Positions 7,712-15,080 of a stretch of DNA of 16,918 nt are shown here, one piece after another; within the stretch, counting starts at the first letter, position 1, and every line of letters begins with the position of its first letter. Location: positions 1 through 16,918 of the forward strand of contig DATDRM010000119.1 in NCBI GenBank assembly GCA_035291705.1, written 5' to 3'. The notes below the pieces were generated by a model that saw nothing but the letters and a program-made list of their open reading frames with translations, was not told the origin of the DNA and did no database searches. The stretch comes from DATDRM01 sp035291705 (lineage in GTDB: Bacteria > Chloroflexota > Anaerolineae > Anaerolineales > UBA4823). Position numbers and translations under genes: made by a program.

Positions 7712-9466
7712 ATGGCCGCTCCGCTCCGCGATACCGATTCTCTGCTGGCTATCGACGTAGGTGAGATCACAACCCGCGCTGTATTGTTTGATGTCGTCGC
7801 TGGGCAGTACCGTTTCTTAGCGATTGGGACTGCTCCCACCACCGCTGCGGCTCCCTATCACCACATCGGGGAGGGTATCCACCACGCCTTAGACCAGCTT
7901 GAAGAAGTCACTGGGAAAAAACTGGTCGGTAAGGATCAGCGCCTGATCATGCCGGGCCGGGAGGATGGCTCGGGCGTAGATACATTTGTGGCCACAATGT
8001 CAGCGGGACCGCCGCTTAAGGTTATGGCGATCGGCTTACTGGAAGATATATCGCTGCAAAGCGCCAGCCGGTTGGCGACAACGACTTACGCCCAAGTGAT
8101 CGAAACCCTTGGCCTGAATGACCGGCGAAAGTCCGAAGCGCGGCTTGACACGATTCTAAGCCACCGGCCTGACGCCATCATCCTGGCGGGTGGGACAGAA
8201 GGGGGGGCTTCTCATTCGGTGCTCAGATTGGTTGAAACGGTGGGATTGGCTTGCTCCTTGCTCCCCAAGGAAGCGCGACCGGAGGTGCTTTTCGCTGGCA
8301 ACCAAGCACTGATCGGTGAGGTCCAGTCAGACTTACGCTCGCTAACCAACCTACACATTGCTCCCAATATCCGGCCAAGCCTGGATGTTGAGCAGCTGGC
8401 GCCTGCCCAAGTCATGCTGGCAGGAATCTTTCGAACGCTGCGCGCCCGTCAGGTACCGGGAGTGAGTGAATTGGACGCTTGGGCTGGAAAGCAGTTGTCC
8501 CCGACAGCGACAGCTTTTGGACGCATCATTCGATTCTTAAGCAACGTCTACGATCCAGCCAAGGGTGTCTTGGGCATCGATGTAGGCGCCTCGGCAACGA
8601 CGGTCGCGGCGGCTTTCGCCGGCCAGCTGTCTTTAGGAGTTTATCCGCAGCTCGGCTTGGGCAGGGGCTTGACGGGGATGCTGGGCGCCATGTCTCTAAA
8701 CCAGATTACCCGCTGGCTTCCGCTAGAAGTCGGCCCTGATTACGTACGCGATTATATCTATAACAAAACGGTTCACCCAGCCAGTTTGCCAGTGAGCGCA
8801 GAGGAACTGGCGATTGAGCAAGCCATAGCCCGCCAGGCAATCCGGAAAGGGATCGCCCTGGCTTCCAGTAACTTTCCGAAGTCCGCCAGCCAGACGCGCG
8901 CTGACTTGCTGCCAGGGTTCGAGCCGATCGTGGCGGCCGGCAGCGTATTGGCACACGCTCCCTCCCTGGGGCATAGTTTGCTGATGTTGTTGGATGGTCT
9001 CCAGCCAACTAGCATCACCACCTTGGTATTGGATCAAAACCATCTTGCCGCTCCCTTGGGAGCGGCGGCAAGGATCAATCCAATCCTGGCTGTGCAGGTG
9101 CTCGAATCAAGCACATTTCTCAGCTTAGCCACGGTTATCTCACCGATCTCGCCTGCCCGGCCTGGGACGCCCATCCTGCGCCTGCGCGTGACTTACGAAT
9201 CAGGTGATGAGGCGAGTTTTGATATAAAACAGGGAACGCTGGAGGCGCTGCCGATTCCATTGGGCCAATCTGCTCGTTTAAATTTGCATCCATTGCACCG
9301 CGCCGACATCGGCCTGGGTGGTCCTGGACGAGGTGGCAGTGTGCGGGTGGTAGGCGGCGCCCTGGGCGTTGTGATCGATGCCCGTGGCCGACCGTTACGT
9401 CTGCCTGAAGACCCTGGCAGACGGCGAGATTTATTCAGAAGGTGGATCTGGACTTTAGGTGGATAA
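7712..9466 (+). CDS. MutL-like ASKHA ATPase (glutamate mutase MutL family), orphan
   Basis: 584 residues, longer than the roughly 460 typical for the family. ASKHA features: phosphate-1-like IDVGEITTR (14-22), SAGPPLKVMAIGL matching the family's S-A-x-G-G region, AGGTEGG (about 160-166), and phosphate-2-like GIDVGASATT (288-297, Asp290). A proline- and glycine-rich beta-type C-terminal extension (about 470-584) is additional. MutL proteins are known as ATP-dependent partners of coenzyme-B12 glutamate mutase; neither mutS nor mutE is in the window, and the surrounding genes encode membrane proteins, so the known role is doubtful here. The protein has no signal peptide or helix and should be cytosolic. 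ATG at 7712 is the start. It is unrelated to the DNA mismatch-repair MutL, hence no gene symbol. Confidence 0.8.
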   Translation: MAAPLRDTDSLLAIDVGEITTRAVLFDVVAGQYRFLAIGTAPTTAAAPYHHIGEGIHHALDQLEEVTGKKLVGKDQRLIMPGREDGSGVDTFVATMSAGPPLKVMAIGLLEDISLQSASRLATTTYAQVIETLGLNDRRKSEARLDTILSHRPDAIILAGGTEGGASHSVLRLVETVGLACSLLPKEARPEVLFAGNQALIGEVQSDLRSLTNLHIAPNIRPSLDVEQLAPAQVMLAGIFRTLRARQVPGVSELDAWAGKQLSPTATAFGRIIRFLSNVYDPAKGVLGIDVGASATTVAAAFAGQLSLGVYPQLGLGRGLTGMLGAMSLNQITRWLPLEVGPDYVRDYIYNKTVHPASLPVSAEELAIEQAIARQAIRKGIALASSNFPKSASQTRADLLPGFEPIVAAGSVLAHAPSLGHSLLMLLDGLQPTSITTLVLDQNHLAAPLGAAARINPILAVQVLESSTFLSLATVISPISPARPGTPILRLRVTYESGDEASFDIKQGTLEALPIPLGQSARLNLHPLHRADIGLGGPGRGGSVRVVGGALGVVIDARGRPLRLPEDPGRRRDLFRRWIWTLGG

Positions 9467-9537
9467 AGTCCTCTACTGGATTCGATCTTGCCTCAAAGGA
9501 TGGTAGTTAAGAAGCCAAGTCGTTAGCCTCAATACTT

Positions 9538-10605
9538 ATGGTAGATAGCATTTTAGCCCCAGTGACGCATGTTCTTCCCCTCACCACGATCCGGCGCGAA
9601 CGCCTGTTGCCGGTTTCCGGTCGGGTCCTGGTACGAAAAGGGCAGAAATTAAATCCAGCCGATATCCTGGCAGAGGCGAATTTAACTCCGCAGCACTTAA
9701 TGCTCGACGTCGCGCGCGGTCTTGGAATGAAGGTAGAACGGGCAGACGAACATATCCAACGGAAAGTCGGCGAGTCGGTCAGTGAGGGGGATATTATTGC
9801 CGGACCGGTGGGGTGGGCCAGCCGCGTAGTGCGTGCACCACGCAGTGGTAGAGTGATCCTGACCGAGAAGGGGAAAGTCTTTTTGGAAGTAGAGAGTCCC
9901 CCATTCCAGCTGCGAGCTGGCATGCCAGGGTTTGTGCTCTCCCTGATCGCGGAGCGGGGGGCAGTCATCGAGACGAGTGGGGCTTTAGTGCAGGGGGTGT
10001 GGGGAAATGGAGGGATCGACATGGGTTTGCTGCATGTATTGACCAGCAAGCCAGAAGACGTGCTGACCGCTGACAGGTTGGATGTCAGCCTGCGTGGCTC
10101 GGTGATTCTAGCCGGCTTCTGCGGGGAAGCTGGTGTTCTCCAGACCGCGGCTGAACTGCCATTGCGCGGATTAATCCTTGCCAGCCTGGCGGCCTCGCTG
10201 GTGCCGATCGCGGCCCGCATCCCATTCCCGATCGTGGTGTTGGAAGGATTTGGTCTGCTCCCCATGAATACAGTGGCCTTCAAATTACTCACCACCAATG
10301 AACGGCGTGAGGTCGCGCTGAACGCTGAGCCTTATGATCCCTATGCCAACACACGTCCTGAAATCATCATCCCACTGCCAGTTACCGATATGCCACCCGA
10401 ACCGCGGGAAGCGACAGTTTTCTCGCTCAATCAACGCGTACGTGTGCTCCGAGCACCTTATCATTCACAGGTTGGCACGATCATTGCATTGCCATCTGGT
10501 TTAGAAGCATTTCCCAGCGGTGTTCGAGCTCCAGCCGCGCAGGTGCGTTTGGAGAACGGCACAGAAGTATTTTTGCCACTAGCGAACCTTGAGGTTTTAG
10601 AGTAA
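9538..10605 (+). CDS. Beta-rich protein with barrel-sandwich-like N-terminus, unknown function
   Basis: 355 residues, no helix or signal peptide, probably cytosolic. The first 125 residues show repeated short strands with glycines (SGRVLVRKGQKL, GESVSEGDIIAG, APRSGRVILTEKGK) in the style of biotinyl/lipoyl barrel-sandwich folds, but there is no modified-lysine motif. A central alpha/beta-like region (about 150-260) contains FCGEAGVLQTAAEL and ends in GFGLLPMN. The C-terminal 55 residues (NQRVRVLR...VGTIIALP...VRLENG...LANLEVLE) look like an SH3/KOW-type barrel. The start at 9538 is the only standard one after the in-frame stop at 9508-9510, but no ribosome site is visible. A 71-nt gap separates it from the MutL-like gene. 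An adaptor between that ATPase and the membrane proteins is possible but unproven. Confidence 0.8.
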   Translation: MVDSILAPVTHVLPLTTIRRERLLPVSGRVLVRKGQKLNPADILAEANLTPQHLMLDVARGLGMKVERADEHIQRKVGESVSEGDIIAGPVGWASRVVRAPRSGRVILTEKGKVFLEVESPPFQLRAGMPGFVLSLIAERGAVIETSGALVQGVWGNGGIDMGLLHVLTSKPEDVLTADRLDVSLRGSVILAGFCGEAGVLQTAAELPLRGLILASLAASLVPIAARIPFPIVVLEGFGLLPMNTVAFKLLTTNERREVALNAEPYDPYANTRPEIIIPLPVTDMPPEPREATVFSLNQRVRVLRAPYHSQVGTIIALPSGLEAFPSGVRAPAAQVRLENGTEVFLPLANLEVLE

Positions 10606-10645
10606 AAATGGGGAGATAGACCTCGGGAATGTGAACCGTGAGGAT

Positions 10646-10656
10646 CAGGAGGAGAT
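10646..10656 (+). promoter_or_regulatory. Strong Shine-Dalgarno for the LPDTG protein
   Basis: An A-GGAGGAG-type purine run lies about 7-10 nt before the ATG at 10663. It contrasts with the upstream gene at 9538, which has no ribosome site, and suggests high expression of this surface protein. Confidence 0.6.
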
Positions 10657-10662
10657 TAGATT

Positions 10663-11214
10663 ATGGCCTTAGAAGATATGAACATGAATTTGGGACCGGA
10701 AGAGCCAGATGAGGGTGTGCCGCCCCCAGAAGATTCCGGAAATCGTACTTTCTTCATCGTGGCTGGCATCATTGGTGGGATCATGCTGTTGGCGTTGGTT
10801 TGTCTGGCGCTATATGCCCTGGTATTAGCGCCTCGACAGCGCAGTCAGCAAGCCGCTCAGGTTGCCACGGTCAATGCCCAGAACACGCAAGTAGCCATGG
10901 CGGCTGAGCAAACCGCCCTGGCGGGTAAGTGGACAGCGACGCCCACGGTCACGCCAGTCTTGCCCACAGCGACAACCACACCAACCCCGGTCGTTGCGCC
11001 TACTCAAGCTGGCGCGCCGACAGTGGATCGAACTGCAACGGTGGCTGCCCTGCTGACCGAGGCCGCAGCTGGAAAACTTACTGCAACCTCCACCGCTTCA
11101 GGCCTGCCAGACACCGGTTTTGCGGAAGATGTCGGCCTGCCAATGTTAGTAGGCCTTGCGTTTGTCTTGATCGTGATCATTTTCCTGGCCAGGCGCTTGC
11201 GAGCCACAAGCTGA
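10663..11214 (+). CDS. Small LPxTG-type surface protein
   Basis: 183 residues. An acidic, Pro-rich N-terminal tail (1-27), a strong helix (about 29-55), a linker rich in Thr, Ala, Pro and Gln (56-147), then LPDTG at 148-152, a hydrophobic helix (159-176) and the basic tail RRLR. The C-terminus has all three parts of a sortase sorting signal (LPxTG, helix, positive tail). With the N-terminus inside, the linker is outside. An N-terminal helix without a signal peptidase site is unusual for a sortase substrate: cleavage at LPDTG would leave a product still anchored by the first helix. No sortase gene is in the window. It is separated from the 9538 gene by 57 nt and ends 4 bp from the convergent hexomutase gene. 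The cargo function is unknown. Confidence 0.8.
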   Translation: MALEDMNMNLGPEEPDEGVPPPEDSGNRTFFIVAGIIGGIMLLALVCLALYALVLAPRQRSQQAAQVATVNAQNTQVAMAAEQTALAGKWTATPTVTPVLPTATTTPTPVVAPTQAGAPTVDRTATVAALLTEAAAGKLTATSTASGLPDTGFAEDVGLPMLVGLAFVLIVIIFLARRLRATS

Positions 11215-11218
11215 AAAC

Positions 11219-12679
11219 TTAAGTCGTTCTTTCAGCGACTCTTTCACCATATTCCAGGAGGGCTTGGACCATCTCTGGGCTGCGGCCTTCGGCATACACC
11301 CGCAGTACGGGTTCAGTGCCAGATGGACGGATCAACAGCCAGGAATCGTCTGCCAGGATGTACTTCACGCCGTCGAGTGATTGAGTTTCAAGGATTTTTT
11401 CACTGCCGATCTGCGGCGGTGTTTCTTCTAAAAGAAAGCGCGTCATCTGTTCCTTTGCTACCGGTCGGTTCAGCCGCAAGTCCGTCCGTTGGTAATACAC
11501 GGGTCCTACGTCCTTAAGGAGTTTATTCACCAAATCGTGGAGTGAAGTGTCCAGGCTTGCCACCATTTCGATCAATAGCAAACCCATCAGTACGCCGTCT
11601 CCTTCGGGAATGTGACCCCGGAAACAGATCCCACCGGACTCCTCGCCCCCAATCAGAATATCTTCTTTAAGCATATAGTCTGCGATAAAGTTGAAGCCAA
11701 CTGGGGTCTCGTAAACCGGGAGTCCATAACTCTTTGCGAGCCGGTCAATCATGCGGGTCGTGGACACCGTGCGGACGACTGGCCCACGCCAGCCGCGCTT
11801 TTCTACCAAGAAGCGCAATGCGAGCGCCATGATTTTATGGGGGTCGATAAAGTTTCCCCGCTCATCCATGGCTCCGATCCGGTCGCCGTCGCCATCCGTC
11901 GCCAAACCCAGGTCGCCCATACCGGTGCTGATCGCCCCGGCCAGAGAGCCAAGATAGCGACTGATCGGTTCGGGGTGTACGCCGCCAAAGCCGGGGTTCA
12001 TTTCACCGCGGATTTCCCGCACTTCGCACCCAGTCCCTTTCAGGACACTTTTGATGATGCCGCGCCCAGCCCCGTACATCGAATCCACTACCACTCGCTG
12101 GGGATTATCGGCAATGGCATCGAAATTGATCAGGGTGCGCAGGTGGTCATAATAGGGGGGGAGCGGGTTGAAGCGTTGCAACAGGCCCGCCTTCCGGGCT
12201 TGCTCGTAATCCATCAGGTTTGGGCCGCGGCCGCGCTCCTCATTGTCGTTCAGGTAGACTTCAACCCGCCGGCACTGTTCCCTCAGGGCGGAGCCGCCGT
12301 AAGAAGCCTTCAATTTAACTCCGTTGTAGCGCGGCGCATTGTGGGAGGCCGTGATCACGACGCCGCCAATCGCCCGCAGGTGGCGCACCGCATAGGAGAT
12401 AGCCGGAGTTGGCGCATCACCCTGGCTCAGGAGGACATTATAGCCATTCCCTGCCAGCACTCTGGCGACTTCTGCAGCATAGCGGTCGGATAGGAAGCGG
12501 GTGTCAAAACCAACCACCATTTTGTTCGCATCTGGCGGGTCTCCGGTCTGGGTGCCATTATTCCAGGAATCTGATCTCACCGCGTCGGCAATTGCCTGAG
12601 CCACCAGGCGCAAATTGTGGAACGTGAAGGTATCTGAGATGACGGCGCGCCAGCCGTCAGTTCCAAAATGAATAGGCAT
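11219..12679 (-). CDS. Phosphoglucomutase/phosphomannomutase (alpha-D-phosphohexomutase)
   Basis: 486 residues, normal length for the alpha-D-phosphohexomutase superfamily. It interconverts hexose 1- and 6-phosphates through a phosphoserine, feeding glycogen, nucleotide-sugar and envelope synthesis in the cytosol. Four domains are marked by the N-terminal FGTDGWR; the active-site loop TASHN with Ser112; the Mg-binding DGDGDR (Asp262, 264, 266); the sugar-binding loop GGEESGG (344-350), of the glucose/mannose type; and the phosphate-binding RPSGTEP (451-457). The residue after TASHN is Ala115 where Pro is usual. ATG at 12679 has GGGAG 7 nt upstream. It is divergent from the 12769 gene (89-nt gap) and convergent with the LPDTG gene. 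Substrate preference (glucose, mannose or glucosamine) cannot be set from sequence alone, so no symbol is given. Confidence 0.93.
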   Translation of the reverse strand: MPIHFGTDGWRAVISDTFTFHNLRLVAQAIADAVRSDSWNNGTQTGDPPDANKMVVGFDTRFLSDRYAAEVARVLAGNGYNVLLSQGDAPTPAISYAVRHLRAIGGVVITASHNAPRYNGVKLKASYGGSALREQCRRVEVYLNDNEERGRGPNLMDYEQARKAGLLQRFNPLPPYYDHLRTLINFDAIADNPQRVVVDSMYGAGRGIIKSVLKGTGCEVREIRGEMNPGFGGVHPEPISRYLGSLAGAISTGMGDLGLATDGDGDRIGAMDERGNFIDPHKIMALALRFLVEKRGWRGPVVRTVSTTRMIDRLAKSYGLPVYETPVGFNFIADYMLKEDILIGGEESGGICFRGHIPEGDGVLMGLLLIEMVASLDTSLHDLVNKLLKDVGPVYYQRTDLRLNRPVAKEQMTRFLLEETPPQIGSEKILETQSLDGVKYILADDSWLLIRPSGTEPVLRVYAEGRSPEMVQALLEYGERVAERTT

Positions 12680-12753
12680 GCATGTACTCCCATGAGTCTT
12701 TATTTAGACTGATTTTATCATCTCTCATCGTTTACCACGAAAATCCTGGATCA

Positions 12754-12762
12754 TGCTAAAAT
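12754..12762 (+). promoter_or_regulatory. Extended -10 promoter, leaderless start for 12769 gene
   Basis: TGCTAAAAT is an extended -10 (TG-n-TAAAAT, hexamer 5 of 6). It lies exactly 6 nt before the ATG at 12769, the same geometry as at 3722-3730 before the 3737 gene. No Shine-Dalgarno is present between them, so the mRNA is likely leaderless. A TTTACC at 12731 is 20 nt upstream, too far for a normal -35. Confidence 0.55.
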
Positions 12763-12768
12763 GAATCT

Positions 12769-14472
12769 ATGGCAGAGGATCGATCGATTATCGTCCCTTT
12801 TCTAAAGAAAATGGAATTGTTTGCCAGGTTGACCGATGATGAGATCACCAGGGTGGCATCCAGGTTTACCCTGCTTTCCTTGGACCCGTCTGAGCATCTT
12901 TTCTCCGGGAGAGATGCGGAGGAAAATTTTTATATTGTCCGCATAGGTAGAATTTTCTTTGAAACTCGGCTTGGTCAAGCGGACAAAGAGAAACGGGTGT
13001 TGGTTGAAGGAGATCACTTTATGGAGGAGGACTTGCTCTACAACCAACCCTCCGCTGCGTATATCACAACGGACCAACCTACCGAGCTGTTGCGCTTGGA
13101 AAGCGACGAGTTTTACCGGCTGCTGCGTGATTTCCCCCGGATAAAGCCCGGCCTAGCGCGAACAGTTGAGAGCCAGCACCTGGTCCGCAACCTGCGATTC
13201 GATTGGTTGAACCCTGAGGAGTTCATCATCATACTCGCCCGCAAGCACGAAGCGCTTTTATTATTGAATCTGATTGGGCCGATGGTACTTTTTTTCATTG
13301 CCTTAGCTGTGATCTTTAATGTCACTTCGCCGGATACCTCTGAGACGTTCTTGCTTGTTGGAGCAATTTTTTCCTCTTTAGCTGGTCTGGTAGGGTTGGT
13401 ATGGGGCGTATGGAATTGGATAGACTGGGGAAATGATTATTACATTGTCACCAACCAGCGCGTGGTCTGGGTTGAGAAAGTCATCTGGCTATACGAGAGC
13501 CTGGATGAGGCCCCATTGAATACGGTCCTTTCTGTGAATATAACCACCAGCCTGGTCGGCAGGTTTCTGAATTATGGGAACGTTCGCCTGCGCACCTATA
13601 CGGGAGAGATAGTTTTTCGGACTTTAAGAGATCCTTACCGAATCTCTGACATCGTTGAGGAATATAAACGACGCCAGCAAAAACATTCTGAACGTGCTGA
13701 GAAGCAGAAGATAGAGCAAGCACTCCGACAGAGGCTGGGATGGTCAGAAGGAGAGGCGCAAGGCGAAGAAACCATCCCAACCACCGCACCGGTGGAAATG
13801 AAAAAGCCTGGATTCTGGCAAAAGTATTTCAGCAATTTTCTCAAGATGCGTTTTGAAGATGGCAATGTGATTACCTACCGGAAGTATTGGACGGTTTTAT
13901 TAGGCAAAGTTTGGCTACCTTCGTTATTGTCCCTTTTATTGTTAGGGGGGATAGGCGTTTATATTGCTGGATATCTAACGGGACGTTATCAATCCTCGCC
14001 GGGGACTGTTTTGGCGATTGGATTTGTGCTGTTTTTCTTTATCCTATTTCCCTGGTGGCTATACCATTATGTAGATTGGCGGAACGATATTTACCAGGTG
14101 ACGGATAAATATATCCTGGATGTGGAGCGTAAACCATTGGGTACGGAGGTAAAAAAATCAGCCTCCCTGGAGAACATTCTCAGCCTGGAGCACGAACGCC
14201 TGGGTCTTATAGGATTTATATTTAATTTCGGGAAGGTGATCATTAATGTGGGTGAAACCCAATTCGATTTCATGGGCGTTCACAATCCGGCCCGTGCCCA
14301 GCAGGATATTTTTAATCGTATGGATGCCTTGCGCAGGCGGAAGGAGCTGGCCCAGGTGGCGCGCGAGCGGGAGCGCTTTGTGGATGTAGTGACGATCTAT
14401 CATCGAAACGCAGAGGAAGCTCGCCAGGAAGAAGAATATTCTGATATGGACGAAGAATATTGGATAGATTGA
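12769..14472 (+). CDS. Membrane protein: cNMP-binding-like domain plus two helix-pair/PH-like units
   Basis: 567 residues. Residues about 10-130 form a cyclic nucleotide-binding-like beta-barrel. Its phosphate-binding cassette (84-101) keeps a Glu but has PSAA where cAMP-binding members have PRAA, so ligand binding is doubtful. Two similar units follow: two helices (about 161-183 and 193-216) with a bacterial-PH-like domain (DWGNDYYIVTNQR... to about 292), and two more helices (about 377-401 and 413-433) with a second one (DWRNDIYQVTDKY... to about 520). A charged coiled-coil-like linker (297-330) and a charged C-terminal tail join and end them. The PH-like parts resemble the bPH_2/DUF304 family. 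Probably membrane-anchored with cytosolic domains, role unknown. No Shine-Dalgarno; an extended -10 ends 6 nt upstream. def follows after 7 nt. Confidence 0.85.
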   Translation: MAEDRSIIVPFLKKMELFARLTDDEITRVASRFTLLSLDPSEHLFSGRDAEENFYIVRIGRIFFETRLGQADKEKRVLVEGDHFMEEDLLYNQPSAAYITTDQPTELLRLESDEFYRLLRDFPRIKPGLARTVESQHLVRNLRFDWLNPEEFIIILARKHEALLLLNLIGPMVLFFIALAVIFNVTSPDTSETFLLVGAIFSSLAGLVGLVWGVWNWIDWGNDYYIVTNQRVVWVEKVIWLYESLDEAPLNTVLSVNITTSLVGRFLNYGNVRLRTYTGEIVFRTLRDPYRISDIVEEYKRRQQKHSERAEKQKIEQALRQRLGWSEGEAQGEETIPTTAPVEMKKPGFWQKYFSNFLKMRFEDGNVITYRKYWTVLLGKVWLPSLLSLLLLGGIGVYIAGYLTGRYQSSPGTVLAIGFVLFFFILFPWWLYHYVDWRNDIYQVTDKYILDVERKPLGTEVKKSASLENILSLEHERLGLIGFIFNFGKVIINVGETQFDFMGVHNPARAQQDIFNRMDALRRRKELAQVARERERFVDVVTIYHRNAEEARQEEEYSDMDEEYWID

Positions 14473-14479
14473 GGTAGGT

Positions 14480-14992
14480 ATGGCAGCGCGTGAAATCATC
14501 ACTCTCCCCCACCCAACCTTACGCCGTAGGGCGCGCAAGGTGACTGACTTTGGGAAAGATCTACAAACGATAATTGACGATATGATTGAAACTATGCGCG
14601 CAGCACCGGGCGTTGGACTGGCGGCGACCCAGGTGAATGTCTCATTACGGGTAATCGTTGTAGAGTATGGCGACGAAGAAGACGAGAATATTCCCCCCAA
14701 ATTGTATCTGGTGGTCAATCCAGAGATCATTCGTTATTCTCAGGAAGCCATCACCGGGACAGAGGGCTGTCTCTCTGTCCCGGGATTCGTCGGCGAGGTA
14801 GAACGGGCGCACTCGGTGACGGTTAAGGGATTTAACCGCCGCGGCCAGCCGGTTAAGATTAAGGCGAACGGCTGGCTAGCGCGCATTTTCCAGCACGAAG
14901 TCGACCATCTGGACGGCGTACTGTTTGTCGACCGGGCTGAAAAAGTCTGGCCGGTAGAAGAAAAGACGACCCAGATCGCGCCCGCCGATTGA
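14480..14992 (+). CDS. def: Peptide deformylase
   Basis: 170 residues, typical length. It removes the formyl group from the N-terminal Met of nascent proteins at the ribosome. The three family motifs are intact: GVGLAATQ (44-51), EGCLSVPG (95-102, metal ligand Cys97) and HEVDH (139-143, ligands His139 and His143, catalytic Glu140). The start at 14480 has a GAGGTAGG ribosome site reaching to 1-2 nt before the ATG; the upstream membrane gene ends 7 nt earlier, so the two are probably cotranscribed. The last 20 residues are a short charged extension. A stem-loop follows before recF. Confidence 0.96.
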   Translation: MAAREIITLPHPTLRRRARKVTDFGKDLQTIIDDMIETMRAAPGVGLAATQVNVSLRVIVVEYGDEEDENIPPKLYLVVNPEIIRYSQEAITGTEGCLSVPGFVGEVERAHSVTVKGFNRRGQPVKIKANGWLARIFQHEVDHLDGVLFVDRAEKVWPVEEKTTQIAPAD

Positions 14993-15040
14993 GTTTACCC
15001 ACTTGCCAGGGTAAGGATATACCTCTCATCAAAGAAGAAC

Positions 15041-15069
15041 ATGCCACGGGGATCGCCCCTCCGTGGCAT
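15041..15069. terminator. Stem-loop between def and recF, terminator-like or leader hairpin
   Basis: ATGCCACGG (15041-15049) pairs perfectly with CCGTGGCAT (15061-15069); inside, GG at 15050-15051 can pair with CC at 15058-15059, leaving a bulged T. The trailing plus-strand sequence (TTTGTGTG) is a poor U-tract, so termination of def would be weak or Rho-independent only in part; on the minus strand the tail is GTTCTTCTTT. The stem ends only 11 nt before the recF ATG, so it may instead control recF translation. Confidence 0.45.
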
Positions 15070-15080
15070 TTGTGTGACAA

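Noticed and set aside
9507..10298. 263-residue minus-strand frame
   Set aside because: Antisense to the 9538 gene, rich in Ser, Arg, Thr and Pro as shadow frames are; no domain seen.
11222..11240. Possible minus-strand terminator for the hexomutase
   Set aside because: The stem (AGTCG/CGACT) is only 5 bp with a 9-nt loop and a short T-run; it could be chance.
11612..12493. 293-residue plus-strand frame
   Set aside because: Antisense to the hexomutase, whose four catalytic motifs are intact.
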